45,849 nt of DNA, from positions 1 through 45,849 of the forward strand of contig CACAVT010000004.1 in the NCBI GenBank assembly GCA_902536005.1. Direction: 5' to 3'. Origin of the DNA: an uncultured Pelagibacteraceae bacterium. Lineage in GTDB: Bacteria; Pseudomonadota; Alphaproteobacteria; Pelagibacterales; Pelagibacteraceae. This document shows positions 29,099 through 38,815 of this stretch, in pieces. How positions within the stretch are numbered: position 1 is the first letter of the stretch; each line of letters starts with the position of its first letter. Made by a program: the position numbers and the translations under genes. The notes under the pieces were generated by a model, which did no database searches, had not been told where the DNA came from, and worked only from the letters and a program-made list of their open reading frames with translations.

Positions 29099-29560
29099 TT
29101 AAGTCCAAACGTTTCCGTCAGGTAAAATGACTCCTTTGGTGAGAATAAAACAACCAAACGGTCTTGCGTCTGTTGTAGTAACTATACAATAAGCTTTCTT
29201 TGCCTCTTGATAAAACTCTTGTCTTGAAATTGATCCCACATTCCAATTATCTCCTGAGATTTTTTTTACAATTTCAATAAATTCTTTATGTGTTTCAGTT
29301 AACTCATCAGGTTTATCATCTACTTCCATTCTTAAAGCTGGAGATCCTCCTTTTGAATTAATAAAACTATCTAGTGGAAAAACTGAAAGTATGGCAGAGG
29401 CAGCTTCTTTTATACCGACTCCGTCTAATCTTATTATTTTATCGTTTGTAGTATTTGCAGGAAAATTAGCATCAGCTAATATCAGTTTTTCTCCATGACC
29501 CATAGATCTTAAATGAAAAAGTAAATCTGGGCTTAATACTGGATCAATTTTAATAAGCAT
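29099..29560 (-). CDS. RbsD/FucU mutarotase family protein, closest by eye to L-fucose mutarotase
   Basis: PDLLFHLRSMGHGEKLILADANFPA and ...TTDARPFGCFILTKGVI. Confidence 0.85.
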   Translation of the reverse strand: MLIKIDPVLSPDLLFHLRSMGHGEKLILADANFPANTTNDKIIRLDGVGIKEAASAILSVFPLDSFINSKGGSPALRMEVDDKPDELTETHKEFIEIVKKISGDNWNVGSISRQEFYQEAKKAYCIVTTTDARPFGCFILTKGVILPDGNVWT

Positions 29561-29577
29561 GAATTATTATATTACAT

Positions 29578-29614
29578 AAAAAAAAAGGGTGGAATTAAAT
29601 TCCACCCTTTTTTT
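29578..29614 (-). terminator. Intrinsic terminator after the Rbs-like binding-protein gene
   Basis: GGGTGGAA-TTAAA-TTCCACCC with a 9-nt T-run on the minus strand. Confidence 0.9.
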
Positions 29615-29633
29615 AAAATTATATACCTATCGA

Positions 29634-30557
29634 TTATTTAAAATCGTTAGCGTTTTCTTTTGTTACTAATTGTGTTCCTGTATCGATATTTGGATCAATA
29701 CTTCCACCATTAGCTAATTCAAGAGCATATTTAACTCCATATGCACCCATGTTATAAGAAAACTGAGCAATTGTTGCTGTCATCTCTCCTTTTAAGATAC
29801 TTGTAGCTGCATCTGGAGTAGCATCAAATCCCACAACAACTACATTGTTCATATCTGCATCCTTAAGAGCTTGCATAGCACCTAAGCCCATATTATCATT
29901 TGAAGCAAATATAGCTTTGATGTTAGGATTTTTTAAAATGATTGACTCAGTTACAGATCTACCTTTAGCAGTATCCCACTCAGCAGTTTGAGTTGCAACA
30001 ATATTTAATCCACAATTTTTAAAACCTTTAATCGCACCATCTCTTCTAAGTAATGCTGTTGATTGAGATTCAATACCAGTTAAAATTGCAACATCTGAAC
30101 CTTTTGGAGTTTTGTCACAAATAAATTTAGCAGCTAACTCTGCACCATTCATGTTGTTCGTTCCAATAAAAGTTACTCCTTCATTAATTCCTTTTGTATC
30201 TACAAATACAACTGGAACACCACTTTTAATCGCATCGTCTACGATTGGAGCAAAAGCATTTGGATCTCCTGGCGCTAAAGCGATAGCATCAACACCTTTT
30301 GCTAATTGGTCTTCAACTTGGTTAATTTGAGCTTGAACATCACCTTCTTGCGGTGGTGCAACCAAAACTAAATCAACACCTAATTTTGCTGCTTCTTCTT
30401 TAGCTCCTTTTTCTACAGATGCCCAAAAAGGATTACCTGATCCAGGTCCTTTAATGCTGAATAATATTTTTTTTCCAGCAAATGCCCCTGTTGAAAAACT
30501 TGCTAATAGAAAAACAGAAGTAATAATTACACTAATTATTTTTGTTAAGTTTTTCAT
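29634..30557 (-). CDS. rbsB: Sugar ABC transporter periplasmic binding protein (RbsB/FrcB type)
   Basis: Signal peptide; NPFWASVEKGAKEEAAKLGVDL, FASNDNMGLGAMQAL, VVGFDATPDA. Confidence 0.9.
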   Translation of the reverse strand: MKNLTKIISVIITSVFLLASFSTGAFAGKKILFSIKGPGSGNPFWASVEKGAKEEAAKLGVDLVLVAPPQEGDVQAQINQVEDQLAKGVDAIALAPGDPNAFAPIVDDAIKSGVPVVFVDTKGINEGVTFIGTNNMNGAELAAKFICDKTPKGSDVAILTGIESQSTALLRRDGAIKGFKNCGLNIVATQTAEWDTAKGRSVTESIILKNPNIKAIFASNDNMGLGAMQALKDADMNNVVVVGFDATPDAATSILKGEMTATIAQFSYNMGAYGVKYALELANGGSIDPNIDTGTQLVTKENANDFK

Positions 30558-30631
30558 ATATTTCCCCTTAGTTGTTTTTTAAAAATAAATTTAATATAAA
30601 AATTGATATAAATTCAACTGTTAATAAGAAC

Positions 30632-30653
30632 TGTTCTAAGTATGATTAGAACA
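30632..30653. promoter_or_regulatory. Inverted repeat between rbsC and rbsB
   Basis: TGTTCTAA-GTATGA-TTAGAACA, perfect 8-bp arms, no T-run after it. Confidence 0.5.
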
Positions 30654-30666
30654 ACTTTGACGTGTA

Positions 30667-31680
30667 TTATTTTCTTGTACCTATGTCTCTTCTTAAGACG
30701 TCAATATAAACTGCTAAAACTATTATCGAACCAATTAATACTTGCTGCCAAAAAGAACTAACATCCATTAAATTTAGTCCATTCCTTAAGATACCCATTA
30801 TCATAACGCCAGCAAAAACTCCTAATACAGTTCCTCTTCCTCCAAAAAAACTTGCACCACCAATAATACAAGCAGCAATCGCATCAAGTTCTGATTGAAG
30901 ACCAGCATTTGGATATCCAGAGTCAGTTCTTCCAGCTAAAATTAAAGCACCAATACCAGATAAAAAACCACACAAAGAATAAACAATAATTAAAATTTTG
31001 TTTACATTTATTCCCGAAGCTCTAGCTGCATTTGGATTGCCTCCAATTGCATAGATCCATTTACCAGTTTTACTCTTATTTAAAAAAATCCAAAAAATTA
31101 TATAAACAATTGCAATTAATACTAAACTTACAGGTAAATATTGAGATTTTTCTAATCCCAACCATTGAAGATCAATTCTTCCATGTCCCAAATATCTAAC
31201 TTCATCAGTAAAACCACTAATAGGAGTACCACCTGAAATTAAGTTTCCTGCACCTCTAAATATATAAAGTGTACCCAAAGTCATTATAAAAGGATGAGGC
31301 ATTCTTAATAAAGTAATGCCCAAACCATTAAATAACCCACATAAAAAACCTGCAATCAATGGTGTAAGTACTACAATGAACCAGGGGGCGCCTGCTTTTG
31401 CAACGACAGCTAAAATCATAAGAGATAACATCATTATAGAGCCAACAGAAAGATCTATACCTGCTGTCACAATTACCATGAATACTCCTAGAGCTAACAT
31501 TGATTGCCAGGATATTTGTTTAAAAACATTTGTTACATTTCTCCATGAAAGAAATACATCTGGTTGCAAAATATGCATTACTAGAATCATAAGAACTAAC
31601 AAAAGAAGTATTCCATACTTTTCAAAGTACGGAATTAATTTTAAATGTAAGCTTTCTATTTTTTTATCTTTATCTTCCAT
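30667..31680 (-). CDS. rbsC: Sugar ABC transporter permease (RbsC/FrcC type); start trimmed to MEDKDKKIE
   Basis: TAGIDLSVGSIMML, GGNPNAARASGINV, GRTDSGYPNAGLQSELDAIAACIIGG. Confidence 0.92.
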   Translation of the reverse strand: MEDKDKKIESLHLKLIPYFEKYGILLLLVLMILVMHILQPDVFLSWRNVTNVFKQISWQSMLALGVFMVIVTAGIDLSVGSIMMLSLMILAVVAKAGAPWFIVVLTPLIAGFLCGLFNGLGITLLRMPHPFIMTLGTLYIFRGAGNLISGGTPISGFTDEVRYLGHGRIDLQWLGLEKSQYLPVSLVLIAIVYIIFWIFLNKSKTGKWIYAIGGNPNAARASGINVNKILIIVYSLCGFLSGIGALILAGRTDSGYPNAGLQSELDAIAACIIGGASFFGGRGTVLGVFAGVMIMGILRNGLNLMDVSSFWQQVLIGSIIVLAVYIDVLRRDIGTRK

Positions 31681-31681
31681 A

Positions 31682-32431
31682 TTATTTTTTACCCATGATC
31701 CATCCAATTACTTCATCTCTTGAAGTATTTGATAGACTTGCTTCTGCAAAATTTGTTCCCTGAAACAAAGCCATTACTCTGTCACATACTGTAAATATAT
31801 CATCCATTCTATGACTTATTACAATCACTCCAACACCTGTTTTTTTTAAACTATTAATCAGATCTAATACTTTACCCACTTCTTTAATTGCTAATGCAGC
31901 AGTTGGTTCATCCATAATAACTACTTTAGCATTAAAAGCTGTAGATCTGGCTATTGCAACAGCTTGTCTTTGACCGCCTGATAGTTCCTCTACTTTTTGA
32001 TCTGCACTTTTTACATTTATTTTTAATTTATCTAGATGAGCATTTGTTAATTCTTTTATTTTATTAAAGTCTAATAATTTTATAAATCCTAAATTTTTAG
32101 TGGGTTCTCTTCCAAGAAATATATTTTCTCCTATTGGTAAGTTACCTGCTAATGCAAGATCTTGATAAACCATTTCTAATCCTAAGTTTTGAGAGTCTCT
32201 TGGACTTTCTAAAATTTTCTCTTTGCCTTGAAAGAATAATGAGCCTGCACTAGGTTTATAAAGACCAGATAATACTTTCATCAAAGTTGATTTCCCAGCT
32301 CCATTATCTCCAACAACACCTAAGCATTCTCCTGCGTGAACTTTTAAGTTTACGTTCTCCAATGCTGTTATGGTTCCAAAATATTTTGTTATTCCTTTTG
32401 CTTCTAGTAGTGGATTGCTAGTTGATGACAT
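31682..32431 (-). CDS. Sugar ABC transporter ATP-binding protein, single-domain (FrcA-like)
   Basis: GDNGAGKST, LSGGQRQA, VVIMDEPTAAL; 249 aa with one nucleotide-binding domain. Confidence 0.9.
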   Translation of the reverse strand: MSSTSNPLLEAKGITKYFGTITALENVNLKVHAGECLGVVGDNGAGKSTLMKVLSGLYKPSAGSLFFQGKEKILESPRDSQNLGLEMVYQDLALAGNLPIGENIFLGREPTKNLGFIKLLDFNKIKELTNAHLDKLKINVKSADQKVEELSGGQRQAVAIARSTAFNAKVVIMDEPTAALAIKEVGKVLDLINSLKKTGVGVIVISHRMDDIFTVCDRVMALFQGTNFAEASLSNTSRDEVIGWIMGKK

Positions 32432-32453
32432 AAATTATAAAATTATTAAAATA

Positions 32454-33476
32454 TCAATTAATTGCAACTGGTTTTGAAGCTAATAATCCTACTGTCTTTA
32501 ATTCGGCCTTTTTACAAAATTTAGGTTTTAAATTTTTTGATATTAAATGCATGTCCTTTAAAACTATGTCCCCCATAGCAAAAAAAGCCTCTGTCAAAGC
32601 TCCAGCTCTGTGTGATGAAAACAAAATATTTTTAACTTTTCTGATTGGGTCATTTTTTCTCACTGGCTCCTCAGGAAATACGTCTGTAGCTACATAAATA
32701 TCTCCCTTTTTAACTCTCGTGATCAAGTCTTTAAAATTTACAACTGCTGCTCGACTCATCAGTATAAATAATGAGTTAGTTTTCATTTTATTAATCAAAC
32801 GTTTATTTACTAAATTTTTATTTTTAGTTGTTACTGCTGCTAATACATAAATAATTTCGCACGTTTTAAACATATTATTTAAGCTAACTGGATTAAATCC
32901 AAAGCTTTTAATTTTGTTCTTAGACAACCAAGGGTCATAAACATTTATATCTTTAGTAAAAGGCAGCAACAGTGGATATAACGATTTTGCTAGGTCACCA
33001 AATCCTAATAATCCAATTTTTTTTCCTGATAAAAGTGATGCTTTTAAATTGCTTTCTAATCCATATTTCTCTTCACCTTTTAAAAAATCAAAATGAGCAT
33101 TATGAATATTTCTTAATAAAGAAAGTGTCATTCCTAATGCAATTTCTGCTACAGGCTTTGAAAATACTGGAGAGGTTGCGATTACATGGATTCCATTTTG
33201 AGAACAATAAGTATAATCAACATTATTCATAAAATTACTTTCAACATTTATTATTGCTTTTAATTTTTTTGCTTTTGACAAAATTTTTTTATCTAAGTCT
33301 GGCTGACCCATAATGAAAGTAGCTTTATTAATATAGTTTTCATAAAATTGTCTTTTTTTTTTATTAGGTGCTATTAAAACTTTATATTTTGTTTTTAATT
33401 CTTTTAATTTTTTTTTTGTAAAAATCAGATCCAATGTTCTTGGAAAAGGATCAGATATAACAATTGGTTTTGACAT
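32454..33476 (-). CDS. D-isomer-specific 2-hydroxyacid dehydrogenase
   Basis: GLLGFGDLAK Rossmann motif, catalytic SRAAVVN / FPEEP / SSHRAGA. Confidence 0.85.
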   Translation of the reverse strand: MSKPIVISDPFPRTLDLIFTKKKLKELKTKYKVLIAPNKKKRQFYENYINKATFIMGQPDLDKKILSKAKKLKAIINVESNFMNNVDYTYCSQNGIHVIATSPVFSKPVAEIALGMTLSLLRNIHNAHFDFLKGEEKYGLESNLKASLLSGKKIGLLGFGDLAKSLYPLLLPFTKDINVYDPWLSKNKIKSFGFNPVSLNNMFKTCEIIYVLAAVTTKNKNLVNKRLINKMKTNSLFILMSRAAVVNFKDLITRVKKGDIYVATDVFPEEPVRKNDPIRKVKNILFSSHRAGALTEAFFAMGDIVLKDMHLISKNLKPKFCKKAELKTVGLLASKPVAIN

Positions 33477-34631
33477 CTAAATTAAAATTTTTTTTACTTC
33501 TTCTTCAGTAAATTTTTTTGGTCTATCACATTTTGTTTCTATTTTTTGAGGAGTTCCTGTGTTAGCTGCCCTCATGGTTGACTCGATTATATCTAATACA
33601 TGTAAAGATAAATCACCTGAACACCTATGTTTTTTGTTTTTTTGAATAGAATATAACATTTCAGATAAACCAACACTCCGATAGTTTGCATTTGTAGCAG
33701 CTTCATTTGATCTTCCACTAGATGAGGTTATGTTTATCTTTCCTAAATGCATCTTGTCTGTTTTATGTTCACCCCATTTTCCACCTTCTGTAACAGAAAT
33801 AAAAACAGAACCCCCAAACATATTAGGATCTGGAACAATAATCGATCCTTTTGTACCATAAAGCTCCATATGGTTTCTTTGATGATTAATTACATCAAAT
33901 GAGAGTGTTACCTGAATTATAGCACCACTGTGAAATTGGATTGTCGCTAAATATGTTGTAGGTGTTTCTACTTTAAATGATTTATTTTTTTTAGGTCCCA
34001 CTCCATAAATTCTCTTTTTAAAAGCAGTTAATGTTCTTCCTTGAACTTGTTTTGCAGGTCCAAGTAAATTTACCAATGTTGTAAAAAAATATGGTCCCAT
34101 ATCGATTACTGGACCTCCTTCTTTTTTATACCAAGATTCAGGTTTTGGATGAAAAGACTCTACTCCAGGAAATGCGAAAATTGCATTACCAAGTTTAATC
34201 TCTCCAATCAAATCTGAATCAATTAATTCTCTAGCTTTTTGAATTCCTCCACCTAAAAATGTATCTGGAGCATTTCCAAGATAAAGTTTATTTTTTTTTG
34301 CTAGTGAGACAAGTTCTTTACCTTTTGCAAAATAAGTTGCTAGTGGTTTTTCTGAATAAACATGTTTACCTGAGTTCAAAACTTTTTTTGATACTGAATA
34401 ATGAGATTGTGGAATTGTTAAATTTAAAATAACTTCTATTTCATTATCTTTTAAAATTTCTGAAACTGTTTTAGATTTAATATTGTATAATTTTGCACAT
34501 TTATCGGCTGCTTTTTGATCAATATCTGCACAGGCAATTATTTTAAAATTATTAAAATATTGTTGCCCTCTAAAGTATGTCTCAGCGATGTGACCACAGC
34601 CTATAAGACCGACCTTAAAAATTTTATTCAT
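33477..34631 (-). CDS. Gfo/Idh/MocA family oxidoreductase
   Basis: GLIGCGHIAETYFRG, VYSEKPLATYF, VIDMGPYFFTTLVNLLGPA. Confidence 0.9.
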   Translation of the reverse strand: MNKIFKVGLIGCGHIAETYFRGQQYFNNFKIIACADIDQKAADKCAKLYNIKSKTVSEILKDNEIEVILNLTIPQSHYSVSKKVLNSGKHVYSEKPLATYFAKGKELVSLAKKNKLYLGNAPDTFLGGGIQKARELIDSDLIGEIKLGNAIFAFPGVESFHPKPESWYKKEGGPVIDMGPYFFTTLVNLLGPAKQVQGRTLTAFKKRIYGVGPKKNKSFKVETPTTYLATIQFHSGAIIQVTLSFDVINHQRNHMELYGTKGSIIVPDPNMFGGSVFISVTEGGKWGEHKTDKMHLGKINITSSSGRSNEAATNANYRSVGLSEMLYSIQKNKKHRCSGDLSLHVLDIIESTMRAANTGTPQKIETKCDRPKKFTEEEVKKILI

Positions 34632-34637
34632 AAAGAT

Positions 34638-36482
34638 TTATACGCCTTGTCTTTGTTTATCTTTTCCTTCTTTATAAAGTTTTAAAGCCTCTTCATTTTC
34701 TTTGGTTTTAGGAATTTCAAGTGTTGGACTGTCCCAAAAAGCAGAACCCTCAACCCACTTATAAGCATGAGTTTTAATTGAAATAACGTATGTTACATCA
34801 GATGCTTTTGCTCTTTTAAATGCAGCTTCAAGATCTGAAATTGAATTAACATGTTCAGATTTAGCTCCCATACTTTCTGCGTGTTTTGCAAAATCAACAT
34901 CAACTAATCCAGGAGTATTAGAGCTCTTTAATAAGTTATTATATTCTTTACCACCTTTAAATAATTGAAGTCGATTGATAACTGCAAACCCACCGTTATC
35001 ACAAACTATAATTATTAATTTATTTTTTGTAATAACTGATGAATAAATATCTGTGTTATTTAAGAGATAAGAGCCATCTCCTACAAAAGAAATTACTTCT
35101 TTATTTGGATTTGCCATTTTTATTCCAAGTGCTCCTGAAATTTCATAACTCATACAACTAAAACCCCACTCTGTTTCATGAGTATTTAATTCTCTAGGTC
35201 TCCAAACTTGAACAACTTCACCAACTAAGCCTCCTGCTGCGGTAACTGCAATATCTGTTGGGTCAGAGTTTCTATAAATTGCACCAATTACCTGGACATA
35301 ACTTGGAACTTCTTGATTTGTCGGCGCACTCTCTTTATCTATATGATCATTCCATGATTTGAGTTCAATTTGAGATTTTTTATTCCATTCTTCTCCAGCT
35401 TTCCAACTACCTAATACTTGTGAAAGCTCTGCTAATGAAACTTTAGCGTCTCCAATGACAGCTTGCGCTAGATGTTTGTTAGCATCAAATCTTGATACAT
35501 TTATTGAAACTAGTTTAAAATTTTTGTTTTCAAAATTTGCCCATGATCCAGTTGTAAAATCTGCAAGTTTAGTTCCAACCGCAATTGCTAAATCTGTTTC
35601 TTTTGCTAAAGTATTTGTATTTTTTCCACCTAATCCACCAATTTGACCTGCAAAATGAGAATGGTCTCTTTTCATTGTAGAATATCCCATTACAGTTTGC
35701 GTAACTGGTATATTATGTTTGATCGCGAACTGACTCAACTCCTCCATTGCATCTGAGTAAAAAACCCCACCACCTGAAATTATAATTGGATTTTTAGATG
35801 ACTTAATTTTTTCTGCTGCCTCTTTAATTTGAAATTCATCTGGTCTTGGTCTTCTAATTGCATGTACTCTTTCTTTAAAAAACTCTTCTGGATAATCAAA
35901 GGTTTGACCTTGTACATCTTGGCTTAAAGCAATACATGCTGGACCACAGTCTGCAGGATCTAACATTGTTTGAACTGCTGTTGGGAATGATTGAATAATC
36001 TGTTCAGGTCTAGTTATTCGATCAAAATATCTTGTAACTGGTTTAAAAGCATCATTAGCTGTTATTCCAGGATTATTAAAATGCTCAACTTGTTGCAACA
36101 CCGGATCTGGCATTCTGTTTGCATAAGTGTCTCCTGGTAGAAACAAAATAGGCAATCTGTTACTCAAAGCAACTGCTGCAGCTGTAACCATATTTGTTGC
36201 ACCAGGTCCAACAGAGGATGTTGCTACAAAAATTTGTTGTCGTCTTTTTGCCCTAGCATAACCAATTCCAGTAAGAGCCATATTTTGCTCATGGTGTCCT
36301 CTATATGTTGGAAGTTCTTTTTTACTTTCTTCTAGTGCTTGACCTAAACAAGCTACATTTCCATGTCCAAAGATCCCAAAGACACCTGGAAATAACGGTT
36401 CTTTTTTACCATTAATTAATATTTTCTGAGCAATCAAATATTTTACTATCGCGTGAGCACATGTAAGAGTAATTTTTTTCAT
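34638..36482 (-). CDS. iolD: 3D-(3,5/4)-trihydroxycyclohexane-1,2-dione hydrolase-like ThDP enzyme
   Basis: GVFGIFGHGNVACLGQALEE, TSSVGPGATNMVTAAAVALSNRLPILFLPGDTYANRMPDPVLQQVE; ThDP motif GDGSYLLNNTDIYSSVITKNKLIIIVCDNGG. Confidence 0.88.
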   Translation of the reverse strand: MKKITLTCAHAIVKYLIAQKILINGKKEPLFPGVFGIFGHGNVACLGQALEESKKELPTYRGHHEQNMALTGIGYARAKRRQQIFVATSSVGPGATNMVTAAAVALSNRLPILFLPGDTYANRMPDPVLQQVEHFNNPGITANDAFKPVTRYFDRITRPEQIIQSFPTAVQTMLDPADCGPACIALSQDVQGQTFDYPEEFFKERVHAIRRPRPDEFQIKEAAEKIKSSKNPIIISGGGVFYSDAMEELSQFAIKHNIPVTQTVMGYSTMKRDHSHFAGQIGGLGGKNTNTLAKETDLAIAVGTKLADFTTGSWANFENKNFKLVSINVSRFDANKHLAQAVIGDAKVSLAELSQVLGSWKAGEEWNKKSQIELKSWNDHIDKESAPTNQEVPSYVQVIGAIYRNSDPTDIAVTAAGGLVGEVVQVWRPRELNTHETEWGFSCMSYEISGALGIKMANPNKEVISFVGDGSYLLNNTDIYSSVITKNKLIIIVCDNGGFAVINRLQLFKGGKEYNNLLKSSNTPGLVDVDFAKHAESMGAKSEHVNSISDLEAAFKRAKASDVTYVISIKTHAYKWVEGSAFWDSPTLEIPKTKENEEALKLYKEGKDKQRQGV

Positions 36483-36574
36483 TAATATGTTTATCTTTTA
36501 ATATGTATAGTGTTTATATATAATTCTATTTATAAAATAAAAAACCTAACTAAGTAAACTTAAAAATAAATTCT

Positions 36575-38017
36575 ATGTACGAAAAATTTGGACAATTCAT
36601 TGATGGTAAGTGGCAACAAGCAGAAAAAAAAGAAACTTACGACGTAATCAACCCTGCAACAGAAGAAGTAATTGGAAAAGCATCAAAAGCTTCATCTATT
36701 GAAGTACAAAAAGCGTTAAAGTCTGCAGAAAAAGGTTTGGAAGTTTGGAAAAATACTGCGCCATGGCAAAGAGCTTACGTGCTTAGAAAAATTGCAGACA
36801 TGATGAGAGAGAAAAAAGATGTTATAGCAAAATGGTTAACTCTTGAAGTTGGAAAGCCTCTTGCAGAAGCTGTTGGTGAAGTTGGTGGTGGAGCTGATAT
36901 TTTTGAGTGGAATGCTGAAGAAACAAAAAGAATTTATGGTCAAACACAACAAAGTAGATTTCCAGATACTAGAGTTCATGTTTATTATCAGCCTGTGGGA
37001 GTTGTTGCAGCTTTAGTTCCTTGGAATTTTCCAATAGTTTTAGCATCTAGAAAAATTTCTACTGCTCTAGCTGCAGGATGTTCAGTAATTTGTAAACCAG
37101 ATGTAATTACTCCTGGCGCTGTAATGGAATTAGTAAATATTTGCAAAGAAGCAGGTGTACCAGATGGTGTCGTTAGTCTTTTGTCAGGCGATCCTGCTGA
37201 AATTTCAAATGAATTAATGGAGTCTGATATAATTAAAAAAGTTTCAGTTACTGGATCAACTAGAGTTGGTAAAATTATTTTAAAAAAAGCAGCTGATAAA
37301 GTTCAAAGAGTTACTATGGAACTTAGTGGACACTCACCTTTTATTGTGTGTGAAGATGTAGATATGAACAAAGTAGCTGATATAGCAATAACTGGTAAAT
37401 TTAGAAATAATGGTCAGGTCTGTATTTCACCTAATAGATTTTATATCCAAGAAAACAGAAAAGAGGATTTTGTTAATGCTTTCATTGAAAGAGCAAAAAA
37501 ATTAAAAATTGGAAACGGTATGGACGAAGGTGTGGATCTGGGCCCTTTAACTACTGCAAAGAGATTAGAAGAAATAGAAAAACTAGTTGAAACTACTAAA
37601 AAGGAAGGAGCTAAAGTGTTAATGGGTGGACAAAAACCCTCTGGTTTCAATAAGGGATATTATTATGAACCAACAGTCTTTGATGACGTTAAAGATAATT
37701 TTACAATCATGAAAGAAGAGCCTTTCGGTCCACTAGTTCCAATTTTAACTTTTAAAACTTTCGACGAAGTGATTGAAAGAGCAAATGATAATGACTTAGG
37801 ATTATGTAGTTATTTATACACTAACTCTATGGACAAAGCTCACATTGGATCTGAGAAATTAGAGTCAGGTTGTGTTGCAGTAAATACTGGAGTTGTTGCT
37901 ATTGCTGAGGCACCTTTTGGAGGAATAAAACAAACTGGTTATGGACGTGAAGGTGGTTCAGGTGCGATAAAAGATTATCTAAATGTGAAATACACTCACA
38001 TGGGTTTAAAAATCTAG
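36575..38017 (+). CDS. NAD(P)+-dependent aldehyde dehydrogenase
   Basis: PWNFPIVLASRK, VTGSTRVGK, MELSGHSPFIVCEDVD, GQVCISPNRF catalytic Cys, EEPFGPLVP. Confidence 0.95.
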   Translation: MYEKFGQFIDGKWQQAEKKETYDVINPATEEVIGKASKASSIEVQKALKSAEKGLEVWKNTAPWQRAYVLRKIADMMREKKDVIAKWLTLEVGKPLAEAVGEVGGGADIFEWNAEETKRIYGQTQQSRFPDTRVHVYYQPVGVVAALVPWNFPIVLASRKISTALAAGCSVICKPDVITPGAVMELVNICKEAGVPDGVVSLLSGDPAEISNELMESDIIKKVSVTGSTRVGKIILKKAADKVQRVTMELSGHSPFIVCEDVDMNKVADIAITGKFRNNGQVCISPNRFYIQENRKEDFVNAFIERAKKLKIGNGMDEGVDLGPLTTAKRLEEIEKLVETTKKEGAKVLMGGQKPSGFNKGYYYEPTVFDDVKDNFTIMKEEPFGPLVPILTFKTFDEVIERANDNDLGLCSYLYTNSMDKAHIGSEKLESGCVAVNTGVVAIAEAPFGGIKQTGYGREGGSGAIKDYLNVKYTHMGLKI

Positions 38018-38020
38018 AAA

Positions 38021-38815
38021 ATGAGAAAAAATAAAATCAAACAAATGATGAAGGAAGGTAAGCCTGTAATCAATGGTTGGTGTGCCATTCCTAGCACAGC
38101 ATCTGCTGAAGCAATGGCTCATCAAGGATGGGATTCTCTTACAGTAGATATGCAACATGGTTTAGTTGATTACAGTAATGCACTTCCGATGATGCAAACA
38201 ATATCAACAACAGATGTAACTCCTTTAGCTAGAGTTAACTGGAATGAACCAGGTCAAATTATGAAAATTTTAGATGCTGGTTGTTATGGAATTGTTTGTC
38301 CAATGGTAAGCAATAAAAAAGAGGCAGAAAATTTTGTTCAAGCATGCATGTATCCACCTGATGGCTACAGAAGTTTTGGCCCTATACGAGGTCTAATTTA
38401 TGGTGGAGCTGATTATGCTGATCACGCTAATGAAGAAATACTAAAATTAGCAATGATAGAAACAAAAGAATCTTTAGAAAATCTTGATGAGATAATGTCT
38501 ACACCAGGTGTCGATGGTATTTATATTGGACCAGCTGATTTAAGTTTAGCAATAGGTGAAAAACCTGGTTTTGATAGGTCAGAGACTACAAAAGCTTATT
38601 CTGAAATTTTAAGAATTCTAGAACATGCTAAAAAAAATAATATTTTTGCAGGAATTCATAACGGTACTACAGAATATGCTACTAAGATGATTGAAAAAGG
38701 TTTTGATTTTGTAACTATAGCATCTGATTTAAGAGCTTTAAGTGCTGGGGCTAAAGCCACAGTAGATAAAATGAAGGGTTCTTTATCAAAAAAAGACGAC
38801 AACTCTACTTACTAA
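38021..38815 (+). CDS. HpcH/HpaI family aldolase (class II, 2-keto-3-deoxy sugar-acid type)
   Basis: GWDSLTVDMQHGLVDY, CYGIVCPMVSNKKEAE, GPIRG, MIETKESLENLDEI, GVDGIYIGPADLSLA. Confidence 0.92.
   Translation: MRKNKIKQMMKEGKPVINGWCAIPSTASAEAMAHQGWDSLTVDMQHGLVDYSNALPMMQTISTTDVTPLARVNWNEPGQIMKILDAGCYGIVCPMVSNKKEAENFVQACMYPPDGYRSFGPIRGLIYGGADYADHANEEILKLAMIETKESLENLDEIMSTPGVDGIYIGPADLSLAIGEKPGFDRSETTKAYSEILRILEHAKKNNIFAGIHNGTTEYATKMIEKGFDFVTIASDLRALSAGAKATVDKMKGSLSKKDDNSTY

Noticed and set aside
31316-31723. 135-aa plus-strand ORF opposite rbsC
   Set aside because: Mirror ORF of a transmembrane gene; no independent evidence.
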